The translations under genes were made by a program, and so were the position numbers. Below are positions 1-12,387 of a DNA stretch of 64,000 bases, in pieces (the stretch's first letter is position 1; the number at the start of each line of letters is the position of its first letter). The notes beneath the pieces are model-generated. The model ran no database searches and was not told the origin of the DNA. It saw only the letters and a program-made list of their open reading frames with translations. This DNA is from Erpobdella octoculata (Eukaryota; Annelida; Clitellata; Hirudinida; Erpobdellidae), in the NCBI GenBank assembly GCA_963978895.1, contig OZ022246.1, positions 16,058,549-16,122,548 of the forward strand. The letters are read 5' to 3'.

Positions 1-4
1 TGCA

Positions 5-1531
5 ATGACAGTAGATAAACTCACACTTGTTGACATACAGAACCGCTATCCAGAAGTAATTAAAGGAATTGGGAAGCTGAAAGACTATCAAGCAACAATT
101 CACATCGACCCAAATGTGAGACCAATAGCACAGCGCTCACGTCGTGTTCCATTTGCAATGCAGGAAAAGCTAGAAGCAAAGATTCAAGAATTACTGAAAA
201 GTGACATTATTGAGCCTGTGAGTGGACCAACACCATGGTTGTCTCCTCTGGTGATAATTCCGAAGCCATCTGGTGATATTCGAGTTTGTGTCGATATGAG
301 AATGGCAAACACTGCGGTGATAAGAGAACGTCATCCTATTCCGACAGTTGATGAAATTATGCATCGTATGAATGGCAGCAAAGTGTTCTCCAAGATTGAT
401 CTTCAGAATGGATTCCATCAGGTGGAATTAAGTGAAAAATCAAGAGAAATAACTACATTTGCATGTCATGTTGGAATTTTCCGATACAAGAGATTATTAT
501 TCGGAATCAGTTCTGCTCCGGAACTTTTCCAAAACATAATCCAACAAGTTATGTCAAGATGCAAAGGTGTTGAAAACATTTCAGATGACCTAATAATTCA
601 TGGGAAAGATGATTGCGAGCATGATTCTCGACTACTCAAATGCATAGAAACACTTGCAAAACACGGTTTGACTATAAACAAAGACAAATGTCTGATCAGA
701 ATGTCAGAGTTAGAATATTTTGGACATCATGTCAGTGGAAGTGGAATATGTCCAACACAAGATCGTGTTAAAGCTGTTATGGAAGCAAGACCACCAAAGA
801 ACAGTTCAGAAGTCAGAAGTTTCTTAGGACTTGTGAATTTCAGTGCAAAGTTTATTCCTAACCTAGCAACGATTGCGGAACCTCTGAGGAAGCTTACAAG
901 AAGTTCCTGCAATTTCAGTTGGGGTTCAAAAGAAGATCAAGTTTTTCAGATGTTGAAAATGTCACTGAACAAAGCTGGAAAGTTAGCTCATTTTCAGAGG
1001 GACGCTCCGACAGAAATCGTCGTGGATGCCAGTCCTGTTGGTCTGGGAGCAATGTTAGTACAACAACAAGCTGGTAAAAAACATGTTATTTGTTATGCTA
1101 GCAGAAGTTTGTCATCTGTTGAGAGAAGATACTCTCAGACAGAACGTGAAGCTTTAGGCATTGTATGGGCTTGCGAACGTTTTCATCAATACTTATATGG
1201 AATTCGATTTGAAATAGTTACTGATCATAAACCGTTGATATATATTTACTCACCGAAGTCCAGGCCGAGTGCACGTATTGAACGTTGGGTGTTGCGACTG
1301 CAGCCGTATGATTTCACAGTAAAGCATATACCTGGCAGTGAGATGGCCGCAGATGCATTATCTCGGTTAATAAAAGAATCAGATGAACAAATATCTGACA
1401 GTGCGGAAGAATATGTTCGATTAATTGCTATCTCTGCTACACCGAAAGCATTGACAACAAGAGAAATTGAACGGCAAAATCGAACGATGTTGAAATCCAT
1501 GAGAATTGCCACAGCCGAGGGAAAAGACTAG
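5..1531 (+). pseudogene. Ty3/gypsy pol relic: reverse transcriptase and RNase H, 5' end outside window
   Basis: The reading frame encodes a gypsy reverse transcriptase followed by RNase H. RT motifs visible are VFSKIDLQNGFHQVEL, the active-site box NISDDLIIHG near residue 195 and FFGHHVSG-like text downstream. The first position of the YxDD box is serine; NISDD is, as I recall, usual for K02A2.6-like invertebrate gypsy elements, so it is not by itself a lesion. RNase H shows VDAS, TEREALGIVWA and TDHKPL, matching its acidic catalytic residues. After ADALSRL the frame passes into a linker and then abruptly into the C-terminal part of an integrase, so the integrase zinc finger and catalytic core are missing. 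The frame ends at a TAG replacing an expected Trp codon and resumes in the same frame at 1532. The frame is already open at the window's left edge, so protease and Gag may lie to the left. It is a dead copy. Confidence 0.93.
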
Positions 1532-1795
1532 AAATCCGAACTTTACAAACTATTGATTGCTTATAGAAGCACGCCACATGAAACTACTGGCGTATCTCCA
1601 GCCAAGAGAATGTTCAGACGGGAAATAAGAACAAAACTTCCAGAATTCAATGACGACGTCGACACAGATCTAACAGCTCGAGATAAAGATGCAGAAAACA
1701 AACAGCGTGGAAAAGATTATGCCGATGATCGCAGAAATGCACAAAGGTGTGACAACATACACGAGGTGGTATATCACACCATAGACAATACATAG
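1532..1795 (+). pseudogene. Integrase C-terminal remnant of the same gypsy element
   Basis: The frame of the upstream RT-RNase H continues past a premature TAG (1529-1531) into LLIAYRSTPHETTGVSPA and REIRTKLPE, which are typical of the end of the K02A2.6-type gypsy integrase catalytic region. Only this tail survives. The downstream frame degenerates before any chromodomain-like or LTR sequence can be recognised. Confidence 0.85.
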
Positions 1796-1859
1796 ATAAC
1801 ATATCACCATAGACACTACAAGTCCAATGTCGAATACGAACAAATAAAAAAAAATTTCA

Positions 1860-2604
1860 TGGTGAAATCATTGTGACACAAATTCAAAGATATGGTTGCT
1901 TCGTCAGATGGCTGGGGGTAATTATTTTATTTCAGTCAGACAGGTAGTGGAAAGCAATGCTAAAATAAAAATGATGTCTTTGTTGAAGCATTCCAAGCTC
2001 TCCTTATCTGACATCGATGACTTCATTGATGATGTTAAAGAACCTTCGAGCACTTTAGATGAAAAAGCAGCCAGCATTGCATTAACCAGTTTTAATCTGC
2101 CATGTGACAGTGAAGCTACTACTATCTACCTACTATGTTGCAGGAGCTGTTGCTCATTCTATAATTTATAAAAATAAATGTTCAAATTGTAAGGAAATAT
2201 TAGTCGATGATGAATTCTTCCATTTAGATGAGCTGCAGTTAGATAGGCTTGACATATATTTGAATAAAGTTGACAGAGGAGGTCTTCTTAAACCTTCAGA
2301 GTATGCATTCACCACCTGTCTCAGTAATTGGAAAGTCTTTGATTCGCTAAAAAAGTCAAAAATGGGTTTTAAATCTTTTCTTACTTCAACAAATCAAAGA
2401 GATCTGTTTATCAGAATTGTGGAAAGAATAATGGTACTTGTATCTCTACTGGTTGTGGAAAACTTTTGTAGCTCTAATCATAATATTAAAGAATTAATAT
2501 CTTGTAAATTTTTCAACTGCATGTTAAAGAACTATATTAAACAATTTAATGAGAAAGTGAATGTTAATACTTCAAAAAAAAAGAAAATTAGATACAGTCA
2601 CTAA
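1860..2604 (+). pseudogene. P-element/THAP-like transposase C-terminal relic
   Basis: Two overlapping frames make one broken protein. The first (from about 1878) reads LLRQMAGGNYFISVRQVVES and on to LPCDSEATTIY. The second (2131-2604) continues YYVAGAVAHSII, a CSNC zinc-binding pair, a VDRGGLLKPSEYAF segment and NWKVFDSL. This order resembles the C-terminal part of P-element/THAP9-type transposases. The frames are separated at about 2127-2134 by a 4-bp tandem duplication of CTAC, which explains the shift. No THAP domain, catalytic core or terminal repeats are visible. The family assignment is from remembered motifs and would need a profile search. Confidence 0.5.
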
Positions 2605-2789
2605 ATAATTGAATTATTTAATAAATACATGTAAAATATTTGTGTTTGTTGTTTATATTAATCATATAAAACGGAGTTCGGTAAGAGAAACGCCGTGCAA
2701 GCTATCGGCCGGCGTAGGCCCAAAGCGTATCGGTTCGCGTTTAGGTTGTGGATCCAGGTGTTATATCTAGATATCCATGGGGTGTACCG

Positions 2790-2826
2790 AAAGCAAGCAA
2801 TTAATCAATCAATCAATCAATCGATT
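2790..2826 (-). repeat. (ATTG)n tail of the adjacent LINE
   Basis: On the minus strand a run of ATTG tetramers follows the LINE coding fragment and its AAATAGCGCTATAGAAATTT-type 3' end. CR1/L2-like elements often end in short tandem repeats of this kind. Confidence 0.6.
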
Positions 2827-2840
2827 AAATTTCTATAGCG

Positions 2841-3122
2841 CTATTTCCTTGGCGTTAAATAGCGCTCGGACACGAACTTATTAAACAGATAAGTTTTAAA
2901 CCTTCGACGGAAAACAGCGAGAGAAGTAGATTTAGTAAGAGAAGTAGGAAGAGAGTTCCAGAGAAAGGAACCAGAGTAGGAAAAAGAGCGTTTAGGAAAA
3001 GAATGCTTAATAGAAAAGATACGAAAGTGGCTAAGAGAGAAATATCGAAGACCAGACTTAGGAGGGATTTGAATTAAGTTAGTTTGGTAGAATGGAGAAG
3101 AGCAATTTTCAATTTTAAACAT
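2841..3122 (-). pseudogene. CR1/L2-like LINE ORF2 C-terminal fragment
   Basis: The minus-strand frame of 93 codons ends with FSYSGSFLWNSLPTSL and VFRRRFKTYLF, the conserved C-terminal region after the reverse transcriptase in CR1/L2-like non-LTR retrotransposons. The element is strongly 5'-truncated: no RT motif precedes it. A tetranucleotide tail follows on the same strand. Confidence 0.75.
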
Positions 3123-3489
3123 TAGTAAGCAAATTTTAAGCCAGTGAAGAAGAACAAAAAATGGAGAAATAATTATGAGAAATGTAAGAAGTGCGAGAGA
3201 CTAAGCACTAAAAGATTGAAAAATATTAGCCGTAGGCAGATTATAAGTAGATATAATTCAAAAAATTTGATAAATACTGTTTATATCAACTAATCTAAAT
3301 ACTAGTAAATACTCATTCATGGGTGAGCTAGAAAAGATATTTTTTCTATTTGGTGGAAAAATCTTGAGGGGGGCCACGGCCCCCCTCAGCCCTCCTCAAT
3401 CCACGCTTCTGCTAGCGACCCGGCTTAGGATTTTTACTCGTCAGTTCTTTTGTTTGTGTATTCGCGATTAATCACGGTAACCTCGACTT

Positions 3490-3645
3490 TTAAATTGTGT
3501 CGTCCAGTAGTAGTGTTATGTGAAACTTCTTCAAAAAATCCGGTAAAGATAATGTTACTTGCAATCTGTGTGGTAACAGCTATAAAACTATTAGCAATAC
3601 TGGTTTCCGTGATGATCCATTTAATAAGCTTAAAAATATCAGTTA
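3490..3645 (+). pseudogene. Possible BED-type zinc-finger relic of a hAT transposase
   Basis: One frame reads SKNPV followed by NVTCNLCGNSYKTISNTG. The CxxC pair with this spacing resembles the start of a BED zinc finger, which hAT transposases carry at their N-terminus. The His pair is not visible before a stop, so the motif is incomplete and the call is weak. Confidence 0.3.
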
Positions 3646-3674
3646 AAAGATAGCTTTTTGGTTTTTAATATTTT

Positions 3675-3679
3675 GTAAT
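3675..3679. repeat. Target-site duplication GTAAT, left copy
   Basis: GTAAT precedes the TGTAAGG start of the 5' LTR and is repeated exactly at 11786-11790 after the TTTACA end of the 3' LTR. Five base pairs is a normal Ty3/gypsy duplication. Confidence 0.85.
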
Positions 3680-3836
3680 TGTAAGGTGTTTGATACACCT
3701 CACAAATTTTTATTAGTTTTTTTTGTAAATTAGTTTATTTAGTAACGGTATACCTTAGGTGTGTGTGTGTTTGTGCGTATGTGGGTACGTGATATTTTTA
3801 TCGGTTTTATATACATGTAATTATGTATATATGTAT

Positions 3837-3868
<32 letters not shown>

Positions 3869-3919
3869 GTGCATATACATATGAGTGTGCGTGTGTGCTT
3901 ATTATTTTTATTATCTAGG

Positions 3920-5348
<1,429 letters not shown>

Positions 5349-5682
5349 TTTTTTGAAATTTGGACAATGTGTTGAAGTTGAGTGTTCGAGAGAGAATAAA
5401 AGTTTGTAAAAGACGTGCTGCAAAGACAATTTGAATTATCAAGAGTTTAGTAAGAATAACAGGAGATTCTGCGAAGTGAGATAATTTGTGAAACCTGCAT
5501 CTTTTAGTAAATATCCGATAGAAGCAGTAATAACCAGGAATAGAATTCGGGAAATCTTGTCCTATAAATATCTTCAAATTACAACGTTACGAATCGCTAC
5601 TGAGCCAATTACGCATATTTTCTTTGTAAATATATTTTCTTTGATAGTTATTTGATCACAAGTTACCGAATTTTTTTTTGGT

Positions 5683-6125
5683 TTGGTAAAGATGTCCACT
5701 GATGCTGAATATATAGCAAACGGAGAAAAGCTTGGCTTCTCGGGTGGGGCACTGCTGAAGTATGTCGAAGACTGTCGAGAGCGGGCTGAGCGACAAAAAG
5801 AACGGGAAGAAAAAAAGGCTCAACAGGAGCGGGAAGATAAAATAGCGCAACAAGAACGTGAACGTGAAGATAAAATAACTCAACGTCAACATGAATTGGA
5901 ATTGAAGAAGCTGGAATTGGAGGGCCAAGAAAAAACAGAGCCAAAGCCGTCGGCGGAGGCTACTAAGATTCCTTATCCAAAGTTTTCTGAAGGCGATGAC
6001 ATCGACGCATTTTTGCTGAGATTTGAGTCGTTGGCAAAAGCCAATGGTCACCCTCAGAAGGATTGGGGAATGCTTCTAGGGTCGTTGCTTAGTGTGAAGA
6101 CTTTGGAAGTGACCAACTTAGCGAT
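5683..6125 (+). CDS. gag: Gag N-terminal part
   Basis: The frame starts with ATG and contains a charged coiled-coil-like stretch rich in Glu, Gln, Arg and Lys (residues 30-85), then PYPKFSEGDDIDAFLLRFE, typical of the start of a gypsy capsid. The frame is lost near 6119, after which the protein continues in the +2 frame from about 6120. Because the shift lies inside capsid rather than at the gag-pol junction, it is more likely a lesion or sequence error than programmed frameshifting. Confidence 0.85.
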
Positions 6126-7878
6126 AGTCAGATGCAGGACTACAGAACGGCAAAGGAGGCACTCCTTCGTCGTTTTGGGAAGTCAGCGGAAGACTATCGC
6201 ATAATGTTTCGAGAGTCAAAGCCTGAACCGGAGGAGACCTGGGAACATTATCTAGTGCGGCTAGATAGCCACCTCAGGCGCTGGGTGGATCTCGCGGGCA
6301 AACAAAACCTGTTGTTTTTGTTTCTGAAAGAGCAGTTTTTCGGAAAATGCCCGGCGGGAATGGTCGAATACTTGTTGGAGAAAGAGAGCGGCAATGTCAA
6401 TGAGCTGTGCCTTTGGGTCAACAAGTACAGCCAAGCCCACCCAGAGAAGAGGTTGGCAAAATTGGACAGGAATAGCAGGATGGGTTGGAACCGGGGTCAG
6501 CCGGTCAGTGACTCCAAAATAGTTGGACCTCGCTGCTACAACTGTCATCAAACGGGGCATATGGCAAGAGAGTGTCGGCAAAGTAGCCCTAGAAATCCAG
6601 TATTTTGCCAAACACGGAAAGAGACGACTATTTCAGCACCATGCAAGGATTCCGGCGTTGTGAATGCATGCACTGCCATGGTGATGGAAGGAAAATTGGA
6701 TGAGGTGGAATTGAAGTGTGGATGCGTTTTGCCTGTCATTGCGGATGCCTGTCATCACACAGATGGGAAACTCCAGTTTACAAGCGGCTTTGTGAATGGA
6801 AGTCCAGTGAAAGTCTTGAGGGACTCGAGGTGTACCTCTATTATTGTGAAAGAAGCACTGGTCGCTCCACAACAAATGACAGGTAGATTAAGGCGTTGTG
6901 TTCTGATTGATGGCACCATTCGGATGTCACCCACGGCGATGATAAAAGTTGAAACGAATTTTTTTAATGGAGTCATTGAAGCCGTATGTATGATAAACCT
7001 TATATGCGACCTAATCATTGGTAACATCAGAAACCTAAATAGTAGAGAAGAGATTACGGCAGCCGCGATTACATGCCAACAAGCAAAAGAAGAAAAGAAA
7101 GATGGTCTATTACTAAAAACCCCGGTGATTAATAATTTCTTATCAGCACAGGATTTTGAAAAACACCAAAAAGAAGACTCTACCTTACAAAAATGTTGGT
7201 CACAAGTCCAGGTAGATTTAAAGGACGATCAGAGGAATTGTTTTGTAGTTAAAAACAACTTCTTATATAGACGATTTAAAAAAGATCCAAATAGGATTGT
7301 GAACCAATTGGTCCTACCTGAAGCAACCATCGAACAAGCCCTACAACTGGCCCATGATAGTTCAATGGGAGGTCATCTTAGCATTGAAAAAACAAAAGAT
7401 AGACTATTACAGATTTTCTGGTTCCCTAATTTGGGAGCACGAGTTACGCGATATTGCAAATCCTGTGAAGTTTGTCAAAAAACGATTGATAAAGGGAGGA
7501 TAAGACCGGTGCCCTTGGGAAGGATGCCAATTATCCAGAGTCCTTTTCAACGGGTGGCAGTAGATCTTATCGGAGAAATCATTCCGCCATCAAAAAGAGG
7601 TCATAAGTGGATATTAACTTGCATGGACTATGCCACTAGATATCCAGAAGCCATAGCTTTAAAAAATATCAGAGCTGAAACGGTCGCGGAAGCACTGGTG
7701 ACAATCTTTTCGAGACTGGGGATTCCGAATGAGATCCTTAGTGACCAAGGAAAACAGTTTATGTCAAATATATTACGAGAAACCAGTCGGTTGTTGTCAA
7801 TCAGACAGTTGACTACAACGCCATATCATCCTATGTGCAACGGACTTATTGAAAAGTTCAACGGCACTCTTAAAAAAA
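6120..7878 (+). CDS. gag-pol: Gag C-terminal part, protease and integrase N-terminal half
   Basis: The frame opens with a SCAN-like capsid segment (WEHYLVRLDSHLRRW, then a KEQFFGKCP helix). A CCHC zinc knuckle CYNCHQTGHMAREC follows (about 6534-6575). The aspartic protease has LRDSRCTSIIV and CDLIIGN; the usual D-S/T-G triad here reads DSR, so its activity is doubtful. Integrase follows: an HHCC zinc finger (HDSSMGGH and CKSCEVC), VAVDLIGE with the first catalytic Asp, LSDQGKQF with the second, and NGLIEKFNGT with the catalytic Glu. The frame breaks in an A8 run at about 7871-7878. The integrase lies upstream of the reverse transcriptase, unlike ordinary Ty3/gypsy. Confidence 0.9.
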
Positions 7879-8341
7879 ATGCTAAAAAGAGTGTGTGCAG
7901 AGCAGCCTCAAGAATGGGACAGATTCATCGACCCGTTGCTTTTTGCGTACAGATCTACAAAACAGGATAGCCTTCAATTTGCCCCTTTTGAACTACTGTA
8001 TGGGAGGAATATCCGAGGTCCACTAAATATTATGCGGGAACTCTTAACAAATTCAGAAGATACGACGGAGGTTAAAGCCACTTACCAGTACGTTTTAGAT
8101 TTAAAAAATCGTCTAGAAGAAACTTGCCGTATTGCCCATTTCGAACTTGAAAAAGCTCGAGAGTGTCAAAAAGTGCAATATGACCGTTTTACCAAAAAGC
8201 GATCTTTAAAACCGGGACAACAAGTGTTGATTTTAAAACCATCCTCAAATAATAAGTTATTAATGCAGTGGCAGGGTCCGTTTGAAGTTCTAGACAAATT
8301 GAACGAAGTAGACTATCGTATTGATCTAAAAGGAAAAAAAA
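7871..8341 (+). CDS. pol: Integrase C-terminal part
   Basis: After the poly-A frameshift the integrase continues in a new frame with EWDRFIDPLLFAYRST and APFELLYGRNIRGPL. A GPFEVLDKLNEVDYRIDL segment follows, resembling the C-terminal GPF/Y module of gypsy integrases. A further shift occurs in the A-rich run at 8332-8341, beyond which the frame used by the reverse transcriptase begins. Confidence 0.88.
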
Positions 8342-8342
8342 G

Positions 8343-9350
8343 TATACCACATAAATATGCTGAAGGACTTTGTGGTGCGTAATTCTGACAAAAAAAATAA
8401 TAATAAGAAAAGATTAGACAGTTCAACAATAGGTGGGGCAATGTTGTTGGAGGAGCAATCAGAACCAGAAGAAGGAGTCGACATAGAACTACTTGAAGTC
8501 CAAAACAAAGAAGAGTTGGAGGATATTCTTATTGATTCAAAATTAGACCCACATCAAAAGCGCGAGTTGCAGCAACTTCTGCATAGCTTCAAAAATATTT
8601 TTTCGACTGTGCCAAGTGTCACCCATCTAGGAGAACACGAGATGCATCTGACCTCTTCGGACCCTATTTGTCAAAAACCTTATCCACTGCCGTTTGCTCT
8701 AAGAGAGAAATTGGATGAAGAAATTGACGATATGCTTAGAAACGGGATAATAGAAGCATCCAATTCTCCATTCGTGGCACCAGTGGTCATGGTTAAAAAG
8801 AATGACGGTACAACAAGAATCTGCTGCGACTATCGCAAAATTAATAAAGTGACAATTTTGAATCCAGTCCCGCAAGAAAATACGGAAGATATTCTGGTAC
8901 AACTAACCGGCTGCAAATATTTTTCAAAATTTGATTTGACAAAAGGCTATTGGCAGGTTCCGATGAGGCACGAAGATAAAAAGTACACGACTTTCGCAAC
9001 TCATCGTGGTCTATATCAGTTTAATGTGAAGCCTTTTGGATTGGTAAATGCTCCAGCTAAATTTTGCAAAATAATGCGGAAATTATTAGAAGGGTGTCCC
9101 AATATCCATAACTACCTTGACGACGTGTTGATTCATACAGATTCTTGGGAGACACATTTGGAAGCACTGAGTTTATTTTTTACGAAGGTGAAAGAAGGTA
9201 ACTTGAAGGTTAAACCTTCAAAATGTCACATTGGTTACCAAGAAATAGAATTTTTGGGACATAAAATCAGTGGCCGGGGCATAGAACCTTCGGAAAAACT
9301 TATCGAAAAATTGGTAAAATCTCCGATACCAGCAACAAAAAAAACAGGTA
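8343..9350 (+). CDS. pol: Reverse transcriptase
   Basis: The frame contains a linker and then the RT domain: QKPYPLPFALREKLDEEIDD, RICCDYRKINKVT, FSKFDLTKGYWQV, KPFGLVNAPAKF, the active site YLDDVLIH and EFLGHKISG. The catalytic YxDD is intact. Near 9340-9350, in an A-rich run before the conserved FFGLIGYYRKF segment, the frame shifts again. The domain directly follows integrase, which defines the unusual order. Confidence 0.92.
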
Positions 9351-9885
9351 CGATCTTTCTTTGGTTTAATTGGTTATTATAGAAAATTCATCCGAAGTTG
9401 CTTTCCCTTTAACGAAATTGGTAAAAAAAGGTTTGCCAAATAAAGTGATATGGGAAAATGCACAGCAGGCTGCTTTTGACAGACTGAAACATCATGTCTT
9501 AGGATACCAGAATTGTCCAACGAATTCATCTTGCAAACAGATGCTTCTGATACAGGCATAGGAGCAGCGTTGTTCCAAAGGTGGAGTGATGGCAAATATC
9601 CGACGATGTTCCTCAGTCGGCAGTTGCTACCCAGAGAAAGACGCTATGCAACAATTGAAAAAGAATGCTTAGCAATTGTGTGGGCAATTCAAAAATGCCG
9701 CAAATACCTGTACGGTAGACCCTTTACTCTAGAGACTGATCATGAGCCTCTCAAATATCTTAACTCTTCGACGTACAGAAATGATCGCATTAGCTCTTCA
9801 ACCATATAGAATCAAAGTTAATTATATTAAAGGGCTAGAAAATATTGGAGCTGATTTTCTGAGCAGACAAGAATCCACCAAAGGT
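9351..9885 (+). CDS. pol: RT connection and RNase H, split over three frames
   Basis: The segment carries GLIGYYRKF, then PLTKLVKKG (frame from 9409), then RNase H (frame from 9513) with QTDAS, TIEKECLAIVWA and ETDHEPLKYL, matching the acidic catalytic residues. Another shift near 9778 leads to LENIGADFLSRQ and a stop near 9900. Pol therefore ends here and no integrase follows. Confidence 0.85.
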
Positions 9886-9913
9886 AACACAAAAAACACT
9901 TAGTGTTTTCTTC

Positions 9914-9928
9914 GGAAGAGGGGGGATA
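9914..9928 (+). promoter_or_regulatory. Polypurine tract
   Basis: GGAAGAGGGGGGATA lies immediately before the TGTAAAG start of the 3' LTR, the expected position and composition of the plus-strand primer. Confidence 0.85.
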
Positions 9929-10086
9929 TGTAAAGTGTTTGATTCACCTCACAAATTTTTATGAGTTTTTTTTGTAAATTAGTTTATTTAGTAACGGTAT
10001 ACCTTAGGCGTGTGTGTTTGTGCGTATGTGGGTACGTGATATTTTTATCGGTTTTATATACATGTAATTATGTATGTATGTATATA

Positions 10087-11285
10087 CTAGCAGTGCCCGT
10101 AGCGGCTTCGCTCGCATGAAATTAGAGAATTTGAACCGTGCATACATAGTAGAGTACTGCACGGATCAATTTTTTAGGTCTCGGCTCGGCCCGTCGACAA
10201 CTTGGCCCAGCCCTTTTCAAAAACCGAAACTAAATACTAATTTTACATCTGTGGCAATAACAGTTGTTAAGTAGCAGTTACTTTAAAAACCAAGTAATCC
10301 TATTTTCCACCCCATATTTGAAGTCCTGGAAACCAAATTTTCAAAAAATGGTAAAACACGTATATCATTATTTCTGGAGTAGAAACCAAATACTAATTTT
10401 TACTCCTGCAGCATCTACAGTTTTTGAGTAGCAGTTACATTAAAAACCAAATAACATTATTTTCCATCCCACATTTGAGGTCCTGGAAACCAAATTTTCA
10501 AAAAATTGTGAAACCCGTATATCATTATTTTTAGAGTAGAAACTAAATACTAATTTTAACTTTTGTAGCATTAACAGTTTTTGAGTAGAAGCTACTTTAA
10601 AAACCAAATAACCCAATTTTCCAACCCACATTTGAGGTCCGGGAAACCAAATTTGTAAAAAATGGTGAAACACGTATATCTTTATTTTTAGAAAAGAAAC
10701 TAAATAATAATTTTTACATCTGTGGTATTTACTGTTTTTGAGTAGCAATTACTATAAAAGACAATCAGCCCTATTTTCCACCCCACATTTGAAGTCCTGG
10801 AAACCAAATTTTCAAAAAATGCTAAAACACGTATTTCATTATTTTTGGAGTAGAAACTAAATACTAATTTTTACTCCTGTAGCATTAATAGTTTTTGAGT
10901 AGAAGCTACTTTAAAAACCAAATAACCCAATTTTCCAACCCACATTTGAGGTCCGGGAAACCGAATTTTCAAAAAATGGTGAAACACGTATCTTTTTATT
11001 TTTCAAAAAGAATGTATATACTAAATTTCAAAATCTCCTCATTTTTGGTTTTCGAGATATACATTGTTTTAGAAAAAAGTTTGTTTTCCAGTTTTTTCCC
11101 CTCAGGAGAAAAATTTTCAAAAATCCTTTCTTAGCGGATGTTTACGCTATAAAAGTAATATAAGTTCCAAATTTCACGTTCCTAGGATGACGCGTTTGAG
11201 CTCGGCGTTGATTATCAGTCAGTCAGTCAGTCAGTCGGTCAGTCAGTCAGTCAGTCAGTCAGGACATGTTCTTTTATATATATAG

Positions 11286-11286
<1 letters not shown>
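10087..11286 (-). mobile_element. Non-autonomous Helitron, family 1, copy A
   Basis: Read on the minus strand, the element begins TCTATATATATAAAAGAAC and ends GGGCACTGCTAG. It is flanked by A on the 5' side and T on the 3' side, the Helitron insertion rule. A GC-rich palindromic stretch precedes CTAG. The interior has about five diverged tandem units of roughly 157 bp, each with a motif close to GGTCCTGGAAACCAAATTTTC (near 10320, 10469, 10634, 10791 and 10949). A CAGT/AGTC tetramer array lies near the 5' end (11214-11262). There is no coding capacity. Confidence 0.85.
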
Positions 11287-11289
<3 letters not shown>

Positions 11290-11358
<69 letters not shown>

Positions 11359-11405
11359 CATATACATATGAGTGTGCGTGTGTGTACGTGTGTGTGCTTA
11401 TTATT

Positions 11406-11450
<45 letters not shown>

Positions 11451-11452
11451 AT
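11290..11452. repeat. (TA)n and (TG)n arrays within the 3' LTR
   Basis: Two TA runs (about 11300-11348 and 11408-11430) and a TG run (11431-11450) correspond to shorter arrays in the 5' LTR. Confidence 0.9.
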
Positions 11453-11785
11453 ATATATGTTTTTCGGTTATTTGATGTAACAATTAGAAATATAATTTTG
11501 TGTATGAATTTTTTGAAATTTGGACAGTGTGTTGAAGTTGAGTGTTCGAGAGAGAATAAAAGTTTGTAAAAGACGTGCTGCAAAGACAATTTGAATTATC
11601 AAGAGTTTAGTAAGAATAACAGGAGATTCTGCGAAGTGAGATAATTTGTGAAACCTGTATCTTTTAGTAAATATCCGGTAGAAGCAGTAATAACCAGGAA
11701 TAGAATTCGGGAAATCTTGTCCTATAAATATCTTCAAATTACAACGTTACGAATCGCTACTGAGCCAATTCGTTCAACGTTTACA

Positions 11786-11790
11786 GTAAT
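11786..11790. repeat. Target-site duplication GTAAT, right copy
   Basis: This exact repeat of 3675-3679 follows the TTTACA end of the 3' LTR. Confidence 0.85.
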
Positions 11791-11899
11791 TATTACCTAA
11801 TAACAAGCAATACTGATGAAAAATACTTTCATTTTTATTGAGTTTTTTGTACATAAAATAATATATATAAATGTTAGTCTGCTTAAGTTTTCGAATCAC

Positions 11900-12060
11900 G
11901 GGAACGAGAACTAGAGAATGAGCGGGAACGGAAAGGCGACTGGGAGCGAAGGAGCGAGCGTGAAAAAGAAAACTACCGGGAACGGGGGAGCAAGCGGGAT
12001 AGAGATCGGGAGCGAGAAAGCGATCGGGAACGGGATAAAGATCCCTAGCCAAATAGCGGC
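11900..12060 (+). repeat. Minisatellite of Helitron family 3 (GCGGGAACGG-type units)
   Basis: The sequence contains irregular purine-rich units such as GAGCGGGAACGG and AGCGATCGGGAACGG. The same minisatellite lies just inside Helitron family 3 ends at 13730-13905 and 16640-16890, so this is probably a truncated piece of such an element. Confidence 0.55.
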
Positions 12061-12187
12061 CGGGAGCGGAAAATTCGATCGATATATTGATGTATCGATA
12101 TTTTTCACTCGATATATCGACGTCGATATTGATATTTTTTTAAATATCGATACATCGATATATTTTTAAATTTCGACATCCCTACTT
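12061..12187. mobile_element. Truncated hAT-like end rich in ATCGATA
   Basis: ATCGATA-type palindromic repeats run up to CGACATCCCTA, whose reverse complement AGGGATGTCG resembles the terminus of the element at 3974. Only one end is seen. Confidence 0.4.
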
Positions 12188-12387
12188 CCTGGAGCTTCCA
12201 TTGGACCAATGCACACGAAAGGATGAGAGCCGTAATCAATTGTGTGTCGAAAATTAACTGTTTGTTGATCACTGACATAAACAGTTTCGGGAAGTAAATC
12301 TCTCTGCTCTTGTCTTCGAGAAGCACGAAGCCGGGCCATACTAATTCCAGTTCTTCCGCGGTGGATTGGACAGAACAGCATTGACAC
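12188..12387 (-). pseudogene. Possible N-terminal Helitron (Rep/helicase) protein fragment
   Basis: The minus-strand frame reads RQEQRDLLPETVYVSDQQTV and then HTIDYGSHPFVCIGPM. The IDYxSHPxVxIG pattern resembles the N-terminal region of metazoan Helitron proteins. It lies downstream, on the same strand, of a Helitron-type 5' region whose TATATATATAAAAGGAAGT end is at about 12935. The fragment is cut off by the hAT-like end at 12187. The identification rests on motif memory and position. Confidence 0.45.

Larger units (their letters stand above)
9929..11785 (+). repeat. 3' LTR with a Helitron inside
   Basis: The LTR starts TGTAAAGTG and ends CGTTTACA, giving matching TGTAAA/TTTACA termini. 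Removing the Helitron at 10087-11286 joins two (TA)-rich LTR segments that also lie together in the 5' LTR. The last 270 bp match the 5' LTR at all but three positions. Confidence 0.85.

Noticed and set aside
191..418. Minus-strand frames inside the gypsy pol (also 727-912, 1246-1512, 6261-7027)
   Set aside because: They are shadows of the sense coding region with no motifs.
7860..8345. Programmed frameshifting in pol
   Set aside because: The shifts fall within domains rather than at gag-pol or domain junctions and are too many; lesions or sequencing indels are more likely.
10310..11000. CRISPR-like array of regularly spaced repeats
   Set aside because: Units are contiguous tandem repeats of about 157 bp without unique spacers, inside a Helitron in an animal genome.
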